From contig JAJTUQ010000002.1 of the NCBI GenBank assembly GCA_021399445.1, positions 4,650,001 through 4,714,000 on the forward strand: DNA of 64,000 nucleotides, in the 5' to 3' direction. The notes below the pieces were generated by a model. The model saw only the letters and a program-made list of their open reading frames with translations. It made no database searches and had not been told where the DNA came from. This stretch comes from Xylogone sp. PMI_703. Lineage: Eukaryota > Ascomycota > Leotiomycetes. Positions 1 to 12,410 of this stretch are shown here, piece after piece (positions within the stretch are counted from its first letter, which is position 1; each line of letters starts with the position of its first letter). The position numbers and the translations under genes are program-made.

Positions 1-2837
1 TATCGCGGAGCAAAAGCACATACATAGGATGTGTGTTTTGCGGAATGGTCGGTTTGTTATCTTTTTACATCACGATAGTATTGCTTTATGGGATACCCGG
101 TCATTTGAGGGAATATGTCTAGCCACGCAAAATTTCTCCATCGCGGGAAAGCCATTATGCATAATTAAGCTACCTAGAGCGAAGAGAGAGGCTTCGATTA
201 TTCATGTCACTACTATAACATCAAGTATGAATGGCATTGTATGGGAAATTCATCTACCGGATGGATACTCTGAGGCGAAACAGTCCGAAAATGGCTATCC
301 TTCCATTCGCGAGTTCTGCAAATTCCACTTAGGGGAATCTGATGATCTAGCATATGTTCTCCCAGTTGATCCTGTTGGTTCTCCACCTGTCATTTCGGGA
401 TTCCTGGACACGTTTGCAAGAGACATTGCGATTTCGTATACGCATTCAGGCGTGCTAAGATCATGGACAGCAAGGCTTGATCTTACTAGAAAACGGGTAG
501 ATTGGCTTCAAACTTGTTCTGTTGATACTGGAATAGTTGAGCCTGCACTAGCAAGCGGTAGCTCAATGCGGAAAGCGGCACTGGTGAATGTTCGCAGAGA
601 TAAACTGACTATATGGGATGTACGTGGAGCTCGGCTTGAATTTGATCAAGACTATGAAGCCCAAGATGTTATTCAGGACCTCGATTGGACTTCTACCCCC
701 GATGATCAGTCGATTTTGGCGGTGGGATTTCCATTTAGGGTTGTTCTTTTAGCTCAGATGCGGTATGATTATCTAAATAAAGGCCCTGCCTGGGCTCGTA
801 TTCGAGAAATAAACATTCGCGGTCTAACACCACATCCAATCGGGGATTCCACGTGGCTAAGTGGTGGAAATCTAATTATTGGTGCAGGGAATCAACTTTT
901 CATTTACGACAAAGAAGTAGATCATTCTGCTCCAGCATTAAGCTCTCTTGGAAGACCATATGGCAAAGACGCATGGGATTTGTTCGAAGTTGTGACCCGA
1001 TTCAATGGACCGCTACCACTATATCACCCACAATTTCTCAGCCAACTAGTACTTGCTGGCAAAAATGTTCAAGTTCAACACGTGCTTTTAGCACTTTATA
1101 AGGCACTGAAGTTTTTTGTCGAAGGTGATGAGTTGGACAGCTACTTAGGACTGGATCTCGAGCAATTTTACACCGATTCTAAAGTAAGTTTCAAAGTTTC
1201 CTAGCTTAGACTCCGCTAACTGAAGCAGGATATATCAACCATAGATGGAAGCAGGAAAAGCCAAAAGCCCGTATTTGATAGTTTTTCCGAGGATGATGAC
1301 GTTGAGACTATTACAGAAACTGTTGCATCGTCTATCAACGAGAAACTTACTAAATTTGCGTTGCCTCAGCTGTCAAGACAGGAACAAATCCATCTAGCCG
1401 ACATAGTAGAATGTGTAGCTGTTGTCGAAAAGCAAAGGAGATCTATGGATGATAATGCGGCAATATTTATGCTCTTTTTCCGGCAACACATCTTACACCG
1501 AGCAAGGACTAATGAGACATTGCTCACCTGGAGAGAGTTTAACTGGGCATACCACAGCAATAGTCAAGATATCTTGATAGATATGGTATCTCGTCATTTC
1601 CATGGGAAACTGCTTTGGGAGCATGCACGCGAAAGCGGTTTATTCATGTGGATGACTGACTCAAACGCCGTCGTAAGTTGCGATACATCTGCATTGACTT
1701 ATAAAAGTACACAAACTCATAATTTTTACAGAAAATGCAGTTTGAACTAATTGCTCGAAACGAATATACGAAGACGGACCTAAAAAATCCTATCGACTGC
1801 AGTCTCTTTTATCTAGCCCTCAAAAAGAAAGCAATTCTCCAAGGCTTGTGGCGTATGGCTAGCTGGAACCGCGAGCAGGCAGCAACTGTCAGGCTCCTAG
1901 CAAATAATTTTGAGGAAGCAAAATGGAAAACTGTGGCCCTGAAAAATGCTTATGCTTTACTGGGGAAACGAAGATTTGGTAAGAAATTCTATGAGAATCA
2001 GAATTATGTCCTAACTATCGCATTTTTTAGAGTATGCAGCAGCATTTTTTCTGTTAGCCGACTGTCTAAAAGACTCCATCAATGTAATCATAAACCAGCT
2101 AAGAGATCTACAACTTGCTATAGCCGTAACTAGGGTCTATGAGGGAGATGGAGGCCCAGTTTTGAAAGAGTTACTGGAAGAGAACGTCCTTCCTCTAGCA
2201 GCCCAGGAAGGAAATAGGTGGCTTGCATCCTGGGCTTTCTGGATGTTACGTAGACGTGATATGTCGGTCAGGGCTCTAATTGTATGTCTAATCTTGCTGT
2301 TGACCTTGCACTATACTAAGATATCACAGTCACCAGTGTACACTCTGCTCGAAACGCCTCACACCCCTGATCTGCAAGCACAGCTTTTTCTTGCGGATGA
2401 TCCGGGTCTTGTCGTTCTATACTCGAAACTAAGACAAAAGACTTTGCAAACCCTTCGGGGTGCTTCTAAAGTGACACCAAAAGTAGAGTGGGCATTCGTT
2501 CTCCATAGTGCCCAGCTCTATGACCGGATGGGCTGCGATCTTCTGGCACTGGATCTCGGTAAGAATATACTCTGACCCCTTATCTTAAACAGCATCATTT
2601 CTAATGATTCAAGTCCGAAATTGGGAGTTCCTACTACCACTTGCTACCACGTTCGAAGGTAGACGTGGAGATACTGACCCGCGCAAGTTCCTCCGACGTC
2701 GCAGTTCATTAGTTGTCGCAGATCTCCCGATTCCAAAGGTACCATTGGATATAAAAGCGGGAGGTGTACGCAAGCCGCCTCCTAGCACGTTTGAAGAACC
2801 AGACGCGAATTCACTCCTCGATAGCTTTGGATTCTAA
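1..2837 (+). CDS. RAV1: RAVE complex subunit Rav1, C-terminal part (5' end off the window)
   Basis: Rav1 is the large subunit of RAVE, the cytosolic complex that reassembles V1 onto Vo of the vacuolar/endosomal H+-ATPase. Six exons fit: <1-1183, 1229-1672, 1732-1978, 2031-2281, 2330-2558 and 2614-2837; together they give 858 codons plus stop with the frame kept at every junction. The frame is open to the left edge, so the ATG at 29 is internal. WD-type repeats occupy the first ~300 residues (e.g. LTIWDVRGARLEFDQ, NQLFIYDK). They are followed by the all-helical Rav1 C-terminal domain (LPQLSRQEQIHLADIVECV, IFMLFFRQHILHR, ALDLVRNWEFLLPL). The last intron was set at 2559-2613 because it restores the VRNWEF motif; an earlier AG at 2591-2592 would make a 34-nt intron and break it. 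Convergent with the OPT transporter gene downstream. Family assignment is from recalled motifs. Confidence 0.9.
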
Positions 2838-3159
2838 GCCTTAACTCTATGCTATTATAAAACATGTCAAAATAAACATGGTGGGATCTTTCTGGCGCAT
2901 CTAGCCGCCAGCAAGTTGGATTTGCTTTGTGCGGTATCTCGTTAATGGAGGGATTATGTAATTTCCACACGCAGTAGTTACACTTATGGCGAATGGGAGT
3001 ATGGGAGGTGTCAGTAGTATGGCAGTATTCCTTGCTTGATGTTATAACAATATCAGGGGAAAGGGTGTTAAGTAGGCTTTACCCAGTAGAGCTGTGCCTA
3101 GATTAATCGATTAATCTAATAGATGAACCGCTAATAACCATAAGTGGTTGATATAGCCT
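2838..3159. other. Convergent 3' intergenic region, RAV1/OPT
   Basis: 322 bp between two convergent stop codons. It should hold both polyadenylation regions; AATAAACAT-like A/T-rich sequence lies near 2870. No gene seen. Confidence 0.6.
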
Positions 3160-5459
3160 CTACATATGTGGTACGCCCATACTAGCTAATATTAAATTAA
3201 GGATACTTACTACGCCCTCCCCTAAAATTAATCCGCTTGCAAGGATGACCATAGGTGTCTCCTCACGCTTTCGATATGACCGCCAGTACCAATCCAGGAG
3301 ACCACCAACAGCTCTTGCTAATGTAAAAGACGGAACATTATACATGCCTGGCAAAAAGGTTAGCTTAATATCCCTTCTTAGCATGTTGTATAGTTTTAAT
3401 GGGACATACCAACGGCAACAGCAATTCCACCAGGGATATATGCCTGCCAACGCTGCCCCCGTCCATAAATTCTACCGATAGTGGTTATTGTGAAAAGGCA
3501 AGCAGCCCCTAGGGCCCATTGACCGGCCATATCTGGTAGACCTTTGCCAGTGACCAACCTAGCTGTAAATATCCATACGAATCCAGTGGGAACTTGGAAA
3601 AGATTTCCGGGAATTTCATATACATTTGTGTAGAGTTTGTAAATGAGGGCGCTGACAACTGCTCCCACGGCGCTCCCAATAATCTGACCCCAGAATTGGG
3701 CGTTGGGTGCGGCACCTACGAGATGTCCAGTTTTCAGATCTTGCATAAGATCTCCAGATTGTAAAGCGCCCGCTTCCGAGACCGCGCCAGCAACTAAGTT
3801 TATTATGACCGAGTTTTTATTCGACTGCGGTATTATGAGAGCAAAGAAAAGCTGAGCTAGCTTACTGATTCCTGAGACTGGGTTCAGATCTGTCTCGCCG
3901 AGAGCACGAACACCCATGATGGAGAGAACTAATGCCATCAGCACTGCGGTGATGGTAGCAAATATTGGTATAAGAGGGCCAAACACGATCCTGATGCTTG
4001 CAACGCAAAAGACGATGGATAGTACAAGCCCCACCCACACTGTTGATTGGTTGACAAGATGCTCCGGCGGGGCATCTGGTTCAGGCGAATCCTCTAGATC
4101 CAACTGTTGATGGGAGACCGTAGGGTCACCGGTCTCCTCAGTCGTAGTAATACCGGTTGAATTCGGTGCAAGCGGAGTTGATCCTTCGTCATTCCCTGCA
4201 AGTGGTGCGTATCCTTTGGAACCTCCAGCACCTCCAAAGTTCATGATACCAGCCCAGTCACCTTTTCGTAACATTCGTAGGATTCCTCTTGTAGGTCCAG
4301 TCCCATGATTTAATAAGGGGCGTATAGCAGTATGGCCGAGGCTAATGACCGAATCTGCAAGCATTATAGCCAGAGATATCCATACAATCCAACCTTTACT
4401 CCCTGTTTCCCAGTCAGAAATATCACCTGGAGCCCAGCCCTTTGACTTTGCCAATGGGGAGAGAATCCCCCATCCGACTATTGCCCCAATAAGCATGTGG
4501 ATGGTTGTGGCTGGCCCCATGATTATCCCCTGTCCGACGTAGGCTAGAGACGGATTTAGCGCCCATAGCCAGGTTTCGGCAAGCGTAACGCCAAAGATAG
4601 GGATGTTGCGAAGAATCGGGAAGAAGTAGGTCATAAAGGTAAAGAGACCGGATATGGCAAAAGATATTAGCAAAAGTCGAACCTTGGCCTTCCAGTCCTT
4701 CCTCTCGTCTTTAACTAAGTCTTGATCATCCAAGGTAACGCCTCCTTCCGTATCAGACGCGACTGCATTGCTAAGAGAAACGCCTTGCGCGTTGTCTGAG
4801 GTCTGTAGACCAACTGTTTTCCCTTCTACCTTCCCTATTCCACCGTGGAGTACCCCAATCATTAAAGCCGTTGCAGTCCCCGACGGAAATTTCAACTTCT
4901 CTCGTATGATCACCTGCTTTCGTAATGGGACAGCGAAGACGACACCAAAAAAGCACAACCCCAAAGACCAAAGGATAAGCTTCCATAGACTCAAGAACAA
5001 TGGCCCCTGTTCCTCTGGTTTCAGCATATAATTCAGCGCTGGAATTACTCCGACGAAGCCACAGCCAAGTGGCATAGTACCCATAGATCCAGCTACGGTT
5101 TGAACAAGGACATTTTCGACAGGGCTGAAGGGGAGATCCAAGTGCTTGGCGACTGTCTTGAAGAATGCAAAGCCGATCAAGGACGAAGGCATGGCCATGC
5201 TCGACACCCACCCCGTCTGTAAGCCAAAATACATGTTCGAGAAGCATATTACCAATCCAACTCCCAGGCCAACTAGAATTCCCCGAACGGTGAAGTTTTG
5301 GCCCTCGCTTGCATTGTTAGCAATGAGTCTTTGAGTTTGATTCCTCCTGCGGAAGCGATCTACTGCACTATCTGCAACATTATCATCAGTCGACATCATG
5401 ACGCTGTTTGTGATCGACTGGTAGTCGGGGCTTCTTGTTGCTCCTCTGTCGGGAGCCAT
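3160..5459 (-). CDS. OPT-family oligopeptide/metal-chelate transporter
   Basis: Integral membrane transporter of the OPT superfamily, which moves small peptides or metal chelates with protons; the substrate cannot be read from sequence. Two exons, 5459-3410 and 3347-3160, joined across a 62-nt intron (3348-3409) give 745 aa, a usual length for the YGL114W-like branch. About a dozen or more hydrophobic segments run from residue ~50 to the C-terminus. Family-typical patches include FSNMYFGLQTGWVSSMAMPS near the first membrane segment, TVAGSMGTMPLGCGF, SGTATALMIG, and NPVSGISKLAQLFFALIIPQ. A hydrophilic Ser/Thr/Glu-rich loop sits around residues 400-470. Without the second exon the protein would end just after GIAVAVGM and lose its last membrane segments. 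The first ATG of the frame (5459) is used. A CACGTG palindrome lies about 260 bp upstream. Confidence 0.9.
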
Positions 5460-6111
5460 TGGTGGGGGTGCGGCGTGGTAGTGACTGATTTCTGGTCAAA
5501 ATCTTGGGAACAGATATGTTTCTAGAAGGATGCGCTGGGGCGAGCGGTCAACCTGATCATCTTGTAGGAAGGTGTAGAGAAAGGTCTACGAAGCTCCGTA
5601 GAAAACGATTTGGGGACTGAAGGTTGAAGCTATTGCTGACGGATTGGGACTGGTCTTGTTGATGTCATCAGCCGAATCCTAATGCGGTTAAGAGTCTTCT
5701 AATCTACAAGTACAATCCGATCACGTGATAGTGACCATGCACCCCTGGTGTAAGTCTCCTCCGGATGCATAAGTACTTGGAGTCGCTTTAAATACTGTGG
5801 CCGCTTCAGTTTTAGTCCAAGTGTTTACTACGTGGATGCGATGAACATGTCTACAAAGAATCGACCAATTTGTTCCCATATCACGACGACACTAACAGAA
5901 ACCAGGGAAAGATCCGGTAAGGATGAGATATTGATTCTTTTAAAATTTCTCCTTGGAAAAAGGAGACATTCTAAGAAGTAGTTTTGTGTTTTTGGAATCC
6001 CTGTTGGGTAAGAATCTAATTGTAATAATGGCACTGCTCAAACTTGCGTGATGTTTGATTAAACCACGCAACTCCTCCTTTTCAGATATCTCACAGCTAC
6101 GACTTCCAATG
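5460..6111. other. Promoter of the OPT gene and 3' flank of the next gene
   Basis: 652 bp without a supportable gene. It contains the palindrome GATCACGTGAT around 5719-5729; the rest is A/T-rich. Short open frames here lack domain character. Confidence 0.5.
5722..5727. promoter_or_regulatory. CACGTG E-box-like palindrome upstream of OPT gene
   Basis: CACGTG within ATCACGTGAT, about 260 bp upstream of the OPT start codon. This is the core bound by bHLH factors such as Cbf1; function here is inferred from position only. Confidence 0.4.
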
Positions 6112-7765
6112 CTAGTCGCCTGTATTCTCCCTGCCCCCAAAGAGGCCTCTATATCCTTCATCTGACAAGCCGATTGGCGATGGCATTCTTACCCCACCTC
6201 TATCCATCGCTCTCCCCAAAGGTGATCCGGAATGTTGGCTTGATGATCTAGGTGTAATGTTATCGAACAACAAACGGCTCAGTGCAAATCTATTGTTATT
6301 AGGTATGGTATAGGAGGGATGGTATCTAGATTGGTGTCGAGCTTCAGGGAGCTGATCTGGTGTTTGTGGTTGTATACTTGATGGTAGGGTATCATTATAG
6401 ATTTGATATCTAACAGGGGGGCTAGGACAGATTCGCAACGGGGTTTCGCTATCTCGACTTCGCCGCGGTGTTATGACACTTGAAATATTCGACCGTGGGG
6501 AAACGATAGACTGTAGAATAGTTAATCATCAATATGTCTACTCCGCGATAATGCTTACAGAAGGAGTCTCGGCCACATCGCCATGTATAGAGAGATCGGA
6601 CATATCATGGCTCTTAGTGATGTATTGAGGGCTTGTTAGTCTGTGTATAATCGTGCTGCTACCACTATCGCTACTGCTACTATTTGTTGATCTTCGAAAT
6701 CCTTGCTTCTGTGTCTGAAGCATCTTATGGTCTTCTATTGAAGTTAAGTCAGGATTCAAAGGCGGAGTCAAACTGGGAGAAATGGCAAAGAGCTCTCTTT
6801 TCTTTTCAGTCGCTTCGCTCTCACTGATAGTATCGATTGGCAGCAGGTCGTAATACAATTTGGTTGTAATATGTGGCGTAGCTCTAGAATAAGCCATCGA
6901 AGATTCTTGTGAATCATATCGCAAATTAATTTTTTGTTCCGGTCTTGAACTTGAAACTCGGGTAGGTTCTGGAGAGAGAATCGAAGTGTTGCTTGAAACA
7001 GGCTGGCTATCACCAGTTATGTGCAGAGGCAACTGATGGTATCCAGTTGGACTCAGTACAGTTGTAGCAGCGATGTAAGCAGGCGAGGTAGAATCACTTC
7101 TCTGCGCTTGATTCGTATAGATCTCAGCAAAGTTGTGGGACTCCTGCGCTTTTTCTAGTTAGCTAGATCAGTTTCCGGAATAAAGGGAACATACCAAGGA
7201 ATACAGATTTGTGTGAAATGAAGTCAATAGTACCAACATCGTCGTCATCATCCACTAATCTGGGCGGCTCAGAGTGTCGCCCACATACAAAGTCACGATT
7301 TGGGTACTCCTCAAATTTGCTTAGACGTTCACAAGAAGGGATTTCAAGTATTTCTCCATCAATAGAATGTACTCCTCCACTTGGTAGAATAATATTACAA
7401 TTGCATGATTTGTCCTCTTCTTCATAACTTCGATTGTGATCATATCGAAAATGAAATCTATCAGGCTGATAATCTTCCTTCCCAATTTTGCTGCCATGAA
7501 GTGTCATTTGAGGTGGATCGTCGCTGTATTGCACGGAGCTTGCATTCCCTGCTGGTGACCGGCAAAATATGTCATATGCTATACATGAATAATTTGATTC
7601 CTCCGTGAAGTAGCTATCCTGGGAATTGGGTGAAGGCAGGTTGATATATTCAGTCGAGTCTGTATCCGTTGCCTTTGCCGAGGGAATCTGTTGTACATGG
7701 GAATGGCGTAGTGAACTCACATCCGCATGGCCCACTGTAATTGTTGTGGGACGAAGACGAATCAT
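6112..7765 (-). CDS. Conserved-looking hypothetical protein, low complexity, 3 exons
   Basis: I do not recognise a function. Exons 7765-7195, 7154-6559 and 6510-6112 join in frame (introns 7155-7194, 40 nt, acceptor AACTAG; and 6511-6558, 48 nt, donor GTAAGC) to give 521 aa. Beginning: MIRLRPTTITVGHADVSS. The middle is Ser/Thr/Pro-rich and probably disordered, with an acidic run (LVDDDDDVGTIDF). The C-terminus has a structured-looking motif, PPVRYQIYNDTLPSS, then PQTPDQLPEARHQSR, ending in GYRGLFGGREN. These end motifs look like those of a Pezizomycotina protein family of unknown function (memory, unverified). No signal peptide or membrane segment. A further open stretch upstream (8165-7791) contains a plausible donor/acceptor pair but I could not connect it in frame, so it is treated as leader. 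Divergent from the PDK1-type kinase gene. Confidence 0.65.
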
Positions 7766-9043
7766 GATGATCGTATAGTTTCTACCTTCTTCAGTTATGC
7801 AAAGATGCCATAACCCAGGTTACGGGATAGAACGTATTGGTAGAGTGGACACACTTCGAGCCATAAGAAAGACGATTTTTGGTAGCTACGATCACGGAAC
7901 TAAAAGAGTAGGAAGGTACGACGAACATAAGAAGAAGAGACGATTCCACATGCTTACCATGTAGAGAAACGTTAATTCCTATCCTTACCTGAGCAGGCCC
8001 CATAATGAAATTTATTCTAATGGGCGAGAGAGTTGCCCTGATGCGAATAAGCAAGACAAGACTGGGAATTGTATAAACACTTGTAGACGCCATGTGAGCA
8101 TTGAGATCCCTTAAAAAGCAGACGCCACAGCCCAGATTCCCGTCCAATTTCTCTCTTCTCTCCAAAGTGTATTAGAGATGTTCAGAAGCCTGGGGTCCGA
8201 CCTGATGATGCTGGTTCATGGAGACTTTCGCGGAGGAGTTTCGGAGAGGACAGGAGCTGGTGGTACTTTAGCCAGGTCCATCCTCAACTAGGCCTTGCCA
8301 AACATATACATAAGTCGTAGTAGAGCCGGCAATCCGCATATATATGGTCCTGGGACAGCCAGCCGATGGTGATTTGGCCTTCGATCCACCCAGTGCCAAA
8401 GCCGCTGGTCAGAAGAGACGATCAGCTACTACTGCCGTACGCGCAAGCACCGGTAGCCGTCAAGTCATGAAATGGTCGAAACAATATCATGTTCGATAAG
8501 GTACCATCCGCCTCTGCATCTCCAGTAACAAACGTCGTGGTCGATTGGTGCTGTGTTGGTGTTCTGCGGTGCCCTTTCGAGACTTGAGCTTGGACCGGCG
8601 TAATATTGTATTCATCTCGTCTATTTCTTTGGCTGGTTGCACGGTCGTCGCTTTCCTCCTGTCTGGCCTGCACCACGAACACGCGGACCAGCCAATCGTC
8701 ACCACCACGAACCTTTTCCATCCTCTATCCGCCAAACCCTCCCCTTCTTTTGCCGTCAGCTCCATGTACTGGGCCGACTACGACGACGACAACGACTGAC
8801 CGGGAGCTTCATCTTCTTACTACCAGCAGCCCTGTGGAAAGCTTGGCCGGGTCCATCGAGGAACCACAGCCCCCAGCACCCAGTGAGCAACCGTGCCTGC
8901 GCCCGGAACCCAGCTTCCTCCCCTAAGTTCAGGACAATCCAGATTTACCTGCCAGCGGATTACTGATTTGCCATGCTCTGAGCCAGGGATACAGGAGGAT
9001 TGAAACAGCCGGCCGCACACCACCTGCTGGAGATCGAGGCGCC
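7766..9043. other. Divergent intergenic region with the kinase 5' leader
   Basis: 1.28 kb between divergent start codons. Its right half (about 8540-9043) is C/T-rich and reads open in several frames at once, as expected of a GC-skewed untranslated leader rather than a gene. The open stretch at 8165-7791 on the minus strand has a GTAAGG donor and a CTTTTAG acceptor and may be a spliced 5' leader of the hypothetical gene. Confidence 0.45.
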
Positions 9044-11837
9044 ATGGAAGCCGACTTGAGTCTTTCTCAGTCCTTTGGCGGGCTGCGCATTGCGAACCCT
9101 GACGAGTCGTCGCCAGTCGTGTCACAAGATGAACAACCTACACCTCCTCCCTCGGGGATAGACTCAGCTTCACCAAGCACTTCACCAGCTTCTGGGAATG
9201 TTCGGGCTTCTCCCGAGTCCAGTTCACAACAATCTCGTAGGCATTCGATCTTCAACGCCTTTCGTCGAGACTCTCCTAACTCCCTTGCCTTCACAGCACC
9301 ACCCCAGCCCCCTACAGACCCTTTCGAACAGCAGCCGTCGAGTACACGCACGCATTTATCTGGCCCTGAATCTCCCAAGCTTCAGAACGACGCTACAGCT
9401 CGAGCTGCAGCCAACAAAGCTTTCCGTCAGTCAATGCCTCTCAATCACCAAGCACAGCAACAGGCACAGTTTCCTCCTTATCAATCGAACGCAATGCATA
9501 ATGGCAATCGAGCTTATGCCCCCCAAGCATCCACATCCTCACGACCTATTTCGGGAGTATATGCAGCACATCCTCCCCCGAATGCTGTTCCTGATCGACA
9601 GCCTCAGGGCACATACAGGTTATTAAGAAGTGAATCATCACGGTCTTCAATGAGGGGAGCACCCACTAGAAGTGATTCCAGAGCAGGTACCGCAATGCAA
9701 GCCGGTGTGCCTTCACGAGAACCAAGTCATCGCGATCGTTCCTACGGTCAGAATAATCCATTGCCCTCCGGTGCTGGGCCTCTGCCGCCGCGTCGAAGCT
9801 CCAGAGGTATGGGGGGTGGTCACCTAGAGGGCATGGCTCCTGGCCCATCTAATGCAAATGGAGCGATGGCTTCATACGACCCGGAAAACCACCTAATCCA
9901 GAGCAGTGAAGAGTGGAAGGACAAAGGTGCTGCGGTTGGTACTCGACAGGAGTATGATGCCAATGGAAAGCTAGTGACGCGACAGGTCAAGAAAGGGGTA
10001 CGGGATTTTGTTTTTGGTCGCACACTTGGCGAAGGATCATACAGTACAGTCCTTCTTGCCACAGACCGACAGACATTGAAAGAATATGCAGTCAAGATCC
10101 TAGACAAGAAACACATAATCAAAGAGAAGAAGATTAAATACGTCAACATAGAAAGGGATACACTTAATCGGCTTATTGAACACCCGGGTATCGTCCGGTT
10201 ATATTACACTTTCCAAGACAGCACCTCCCTCTATTATGTTCTTGATGTCGCAAGTGGCGGGGAACTTTTAGGTGTGTTAAAAAAGATTGGGTCATTCGAT
10301 GAGGAATGCACCAGATTCTATGGAGCCCAGATCTTAGAAGCTATTGAGCATATGCATAATCGAGGGGTAATCCACCGCGACCTAAAGCCCGAAAATGTTC
10401 TTCTTGATGATCAGATGCACATCAAGATTACAGATTTTGGAACCGCAAAGTTACTTCCCGACCCACGAGAAGCTAAGGACTCTCAAAAAGATTACGATAT
10501 CCCGGGCACAGAGAACGAGGAGGAGGAGGATACAAGGGCACGGTCCTTCGTAGGAACTGCTGAGTATGTCAGCCCGGAACTACTCACAAATAAGAATGCT
10601 TGCAAAGCTAGTGATCTATGGGCTTTTGGCTGCATCATATACCAATTATTGACGGGAAGACCTCCCTTCAAGGCTGCTGGTGAATATCTAACTTTTCAGA
10701 AGATTGTGGCTTTAGACTATGAATTTCCTCCCGGGTTCCCCCCGGCCGCAAGGGATCTCGTTGAGCGTTTGCTGGTATTGGATCCTCAGAGAAGACTGTC
10801 TATTGAACACATAAAAAACCACGAGTTCTTCCAAGGAATAAAATGGGGAAGAGGCCTCTGGAAGATGAAGGCCCCTAGATTAAAACCATACATTCCACCT
10901 GCTCAAGAACCAGCACTCATCAAGCTGAATGGATATTCGAGCGCGCCACAACCCATCCCAACTTCCCGAGGACAGCCTTCGAATATCGTCACAAACGAGA
11001 ACCATAGGCCCCAGCCTAGGGTAATAACTGAACTTCCTCCACCAACTCAACTCGATATAGAATGGTCCCCTGTTTTGACTCGTAACAATGAACGTATTTT
11101 AAAATTGGGTAACTTAATGGTATTGTCCACTCCCATACCTCATAGTCCGGGTTCTAAAGCAGCCGAGCACGATGGACATGAGAAAAGAAAGCTCTCAAGG
11201 TTTTTTGGAGGGAGTACAACAAAGAAGAGACAACGACTTGTGATGGTCACGTCAAGCGCACGTATTATCATGGCTGCGGCAGGGGGTGAGGAAAAGAAGG
11301 CCAAGATGGAGATTTCGCTTTTAGCATCTGATTGTTCCTGGAGAACCCAAGTAGATGTGAAGGGCCAGGCAGTGTGGTGTGTTGAGACAGTAAGCTCTCC
11401 CTCTCCCGGTTCCCGCAGGAGCTGTTCTAGATGACTCAATGACGATCAACTAACTTTTCCAGCGTGGCACTCAGTATACCTTCGAAGATCTCAAACCTAG
11501 TAACACAAAAGGAGAGCAGACAAAATCCTCTGCTGAAGAATGGATTGAAATCCTTGAGCGAGCTAAGGATATTGCATTATCGCAGAGCACCATGGGTTCC
11601 TATAATACTGATGGTGGCTTCGATATGGACTCATCAGTCTCGACCCCAACCAGCACTTTGCATGGAGGCAGCATTTATCCCGATGGCTTTAATGTAGGAG
11701 AAAGGTCCGGGAGGAACCATTTAAGCAAAAGTCAGGCTAGTCTGGCGGGGGATGAGCAATTCGACGCGAAGGCTGCAAGCAAAAGAAATCGATTTAGCAA
11801 GAGACAATCGAAAAATGGGCTGTCAACGCCGTTCTAA
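9044..11837 (+). CDS. PDK1/Pkh-type AGC master kinase with C-terminal PH-like domain
   Basis: Ser/Thr kinase of the phosphoinositide-dependent kinase-1 group (yeast Pkh1/2, S. pombe Ksg1), which phosphorylates the activation loops of AGC kinases such as Ypk/PKC in sphingolipid and cell-integrity signalling. Exons 9044-11389 and 11463-11837 (intron 73 nt) give 906 aa. Residues 1-310 are a disordered Ser/Pro/Gln-rich N-terminus. The kinase domain spans about 322-600: G-loop GEGSYSTV near 329, Lys in YAVKILDKKH, catalytic loop HRDLKPENVLL near 444, DFG (ITDFGTAKLL) near 463. An acidic insert (NEEEEDTRA) precedes the PDK1-type activation segment RSFVGTAEYVSPELL near 499, whose Ser matches the PDK1 autophosphorylation site. 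A PH-like fold follows (~680-820), ending in AEEWIEILERAKD, which only appears after splicing. All catalytic residues are present. Start ATG has good context (GCGCCATGG). Confidence 0.93.
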
Positions 11838-12410
11838 ACCTAAAATATCGCCTATCTCGAAATCATCTCATAGCCAGGTCTAGGGTTTTCACGGTTTCAT
11901 GTTGCAATCATCATGTTTCTTTGGTTGGAAGCATTTCATAGCGTGGCGCTGGTCTGGTTTAATTCTTGCATTAAAATTTTAATCTCTTTTTGCTTTGGGA
12001 TGACTATATTCGGATATCTAGTTCAGTCTCCCTCAACCTATGAGTCTGATTTAAGAGATGTGGATACATGCGTAAGATCAACCCGTGCATATTATGTAAC
12101 TAGATCTTATTTGTCTTTTGGGCGTAGAAAAGCCTTTTAGCCAGGTCTAAGGGTGGAATTTTGCTCCTGTTAGCTGGCAGCTTTGTCATTATTTCTGATC
12201 TGTGTCTTGAATGCCACTTCCTAATGCTGCAGGTTAAAATAATTGAGAATATCAAATCCAAACCTACTGCTTCCAACCTTTTGGCCTGGACGGGAGGGAG
12301 ATTTGATTATAACAAATCGGTATAGTGCTGATGACAAGCAAAATTTTGCAGGAGCTAGTCTATGAAGGTATAATGTCTTCAAGTTTTACGTGCTAACAGT
12401 AACACTATAA
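11838..12410. other. 3' intergenic region between kinase and SDR genes
   Basis: 573 bp between convergent genes, A/T-rich. The small open frame at 11913-12140 has no family character. Nothing else seen. Confidence 0.5.

Noticed and set aside
2604..2613. Shorter 34-nt version of the last RAV1 intron (2559-2592)
   Set aside because: It is below usual fungal intron length and destroys the VRNWEFLLPL motif; the acceptor at 2613 restores it.
7791..8165. 124-codon minus-strand frame upstream of the 521-aa hypothetical gene
   Set aside because: It contains donor and acceptor sites, but no splice joined it in frame to the downstream exon. It is kept as possible leader only.
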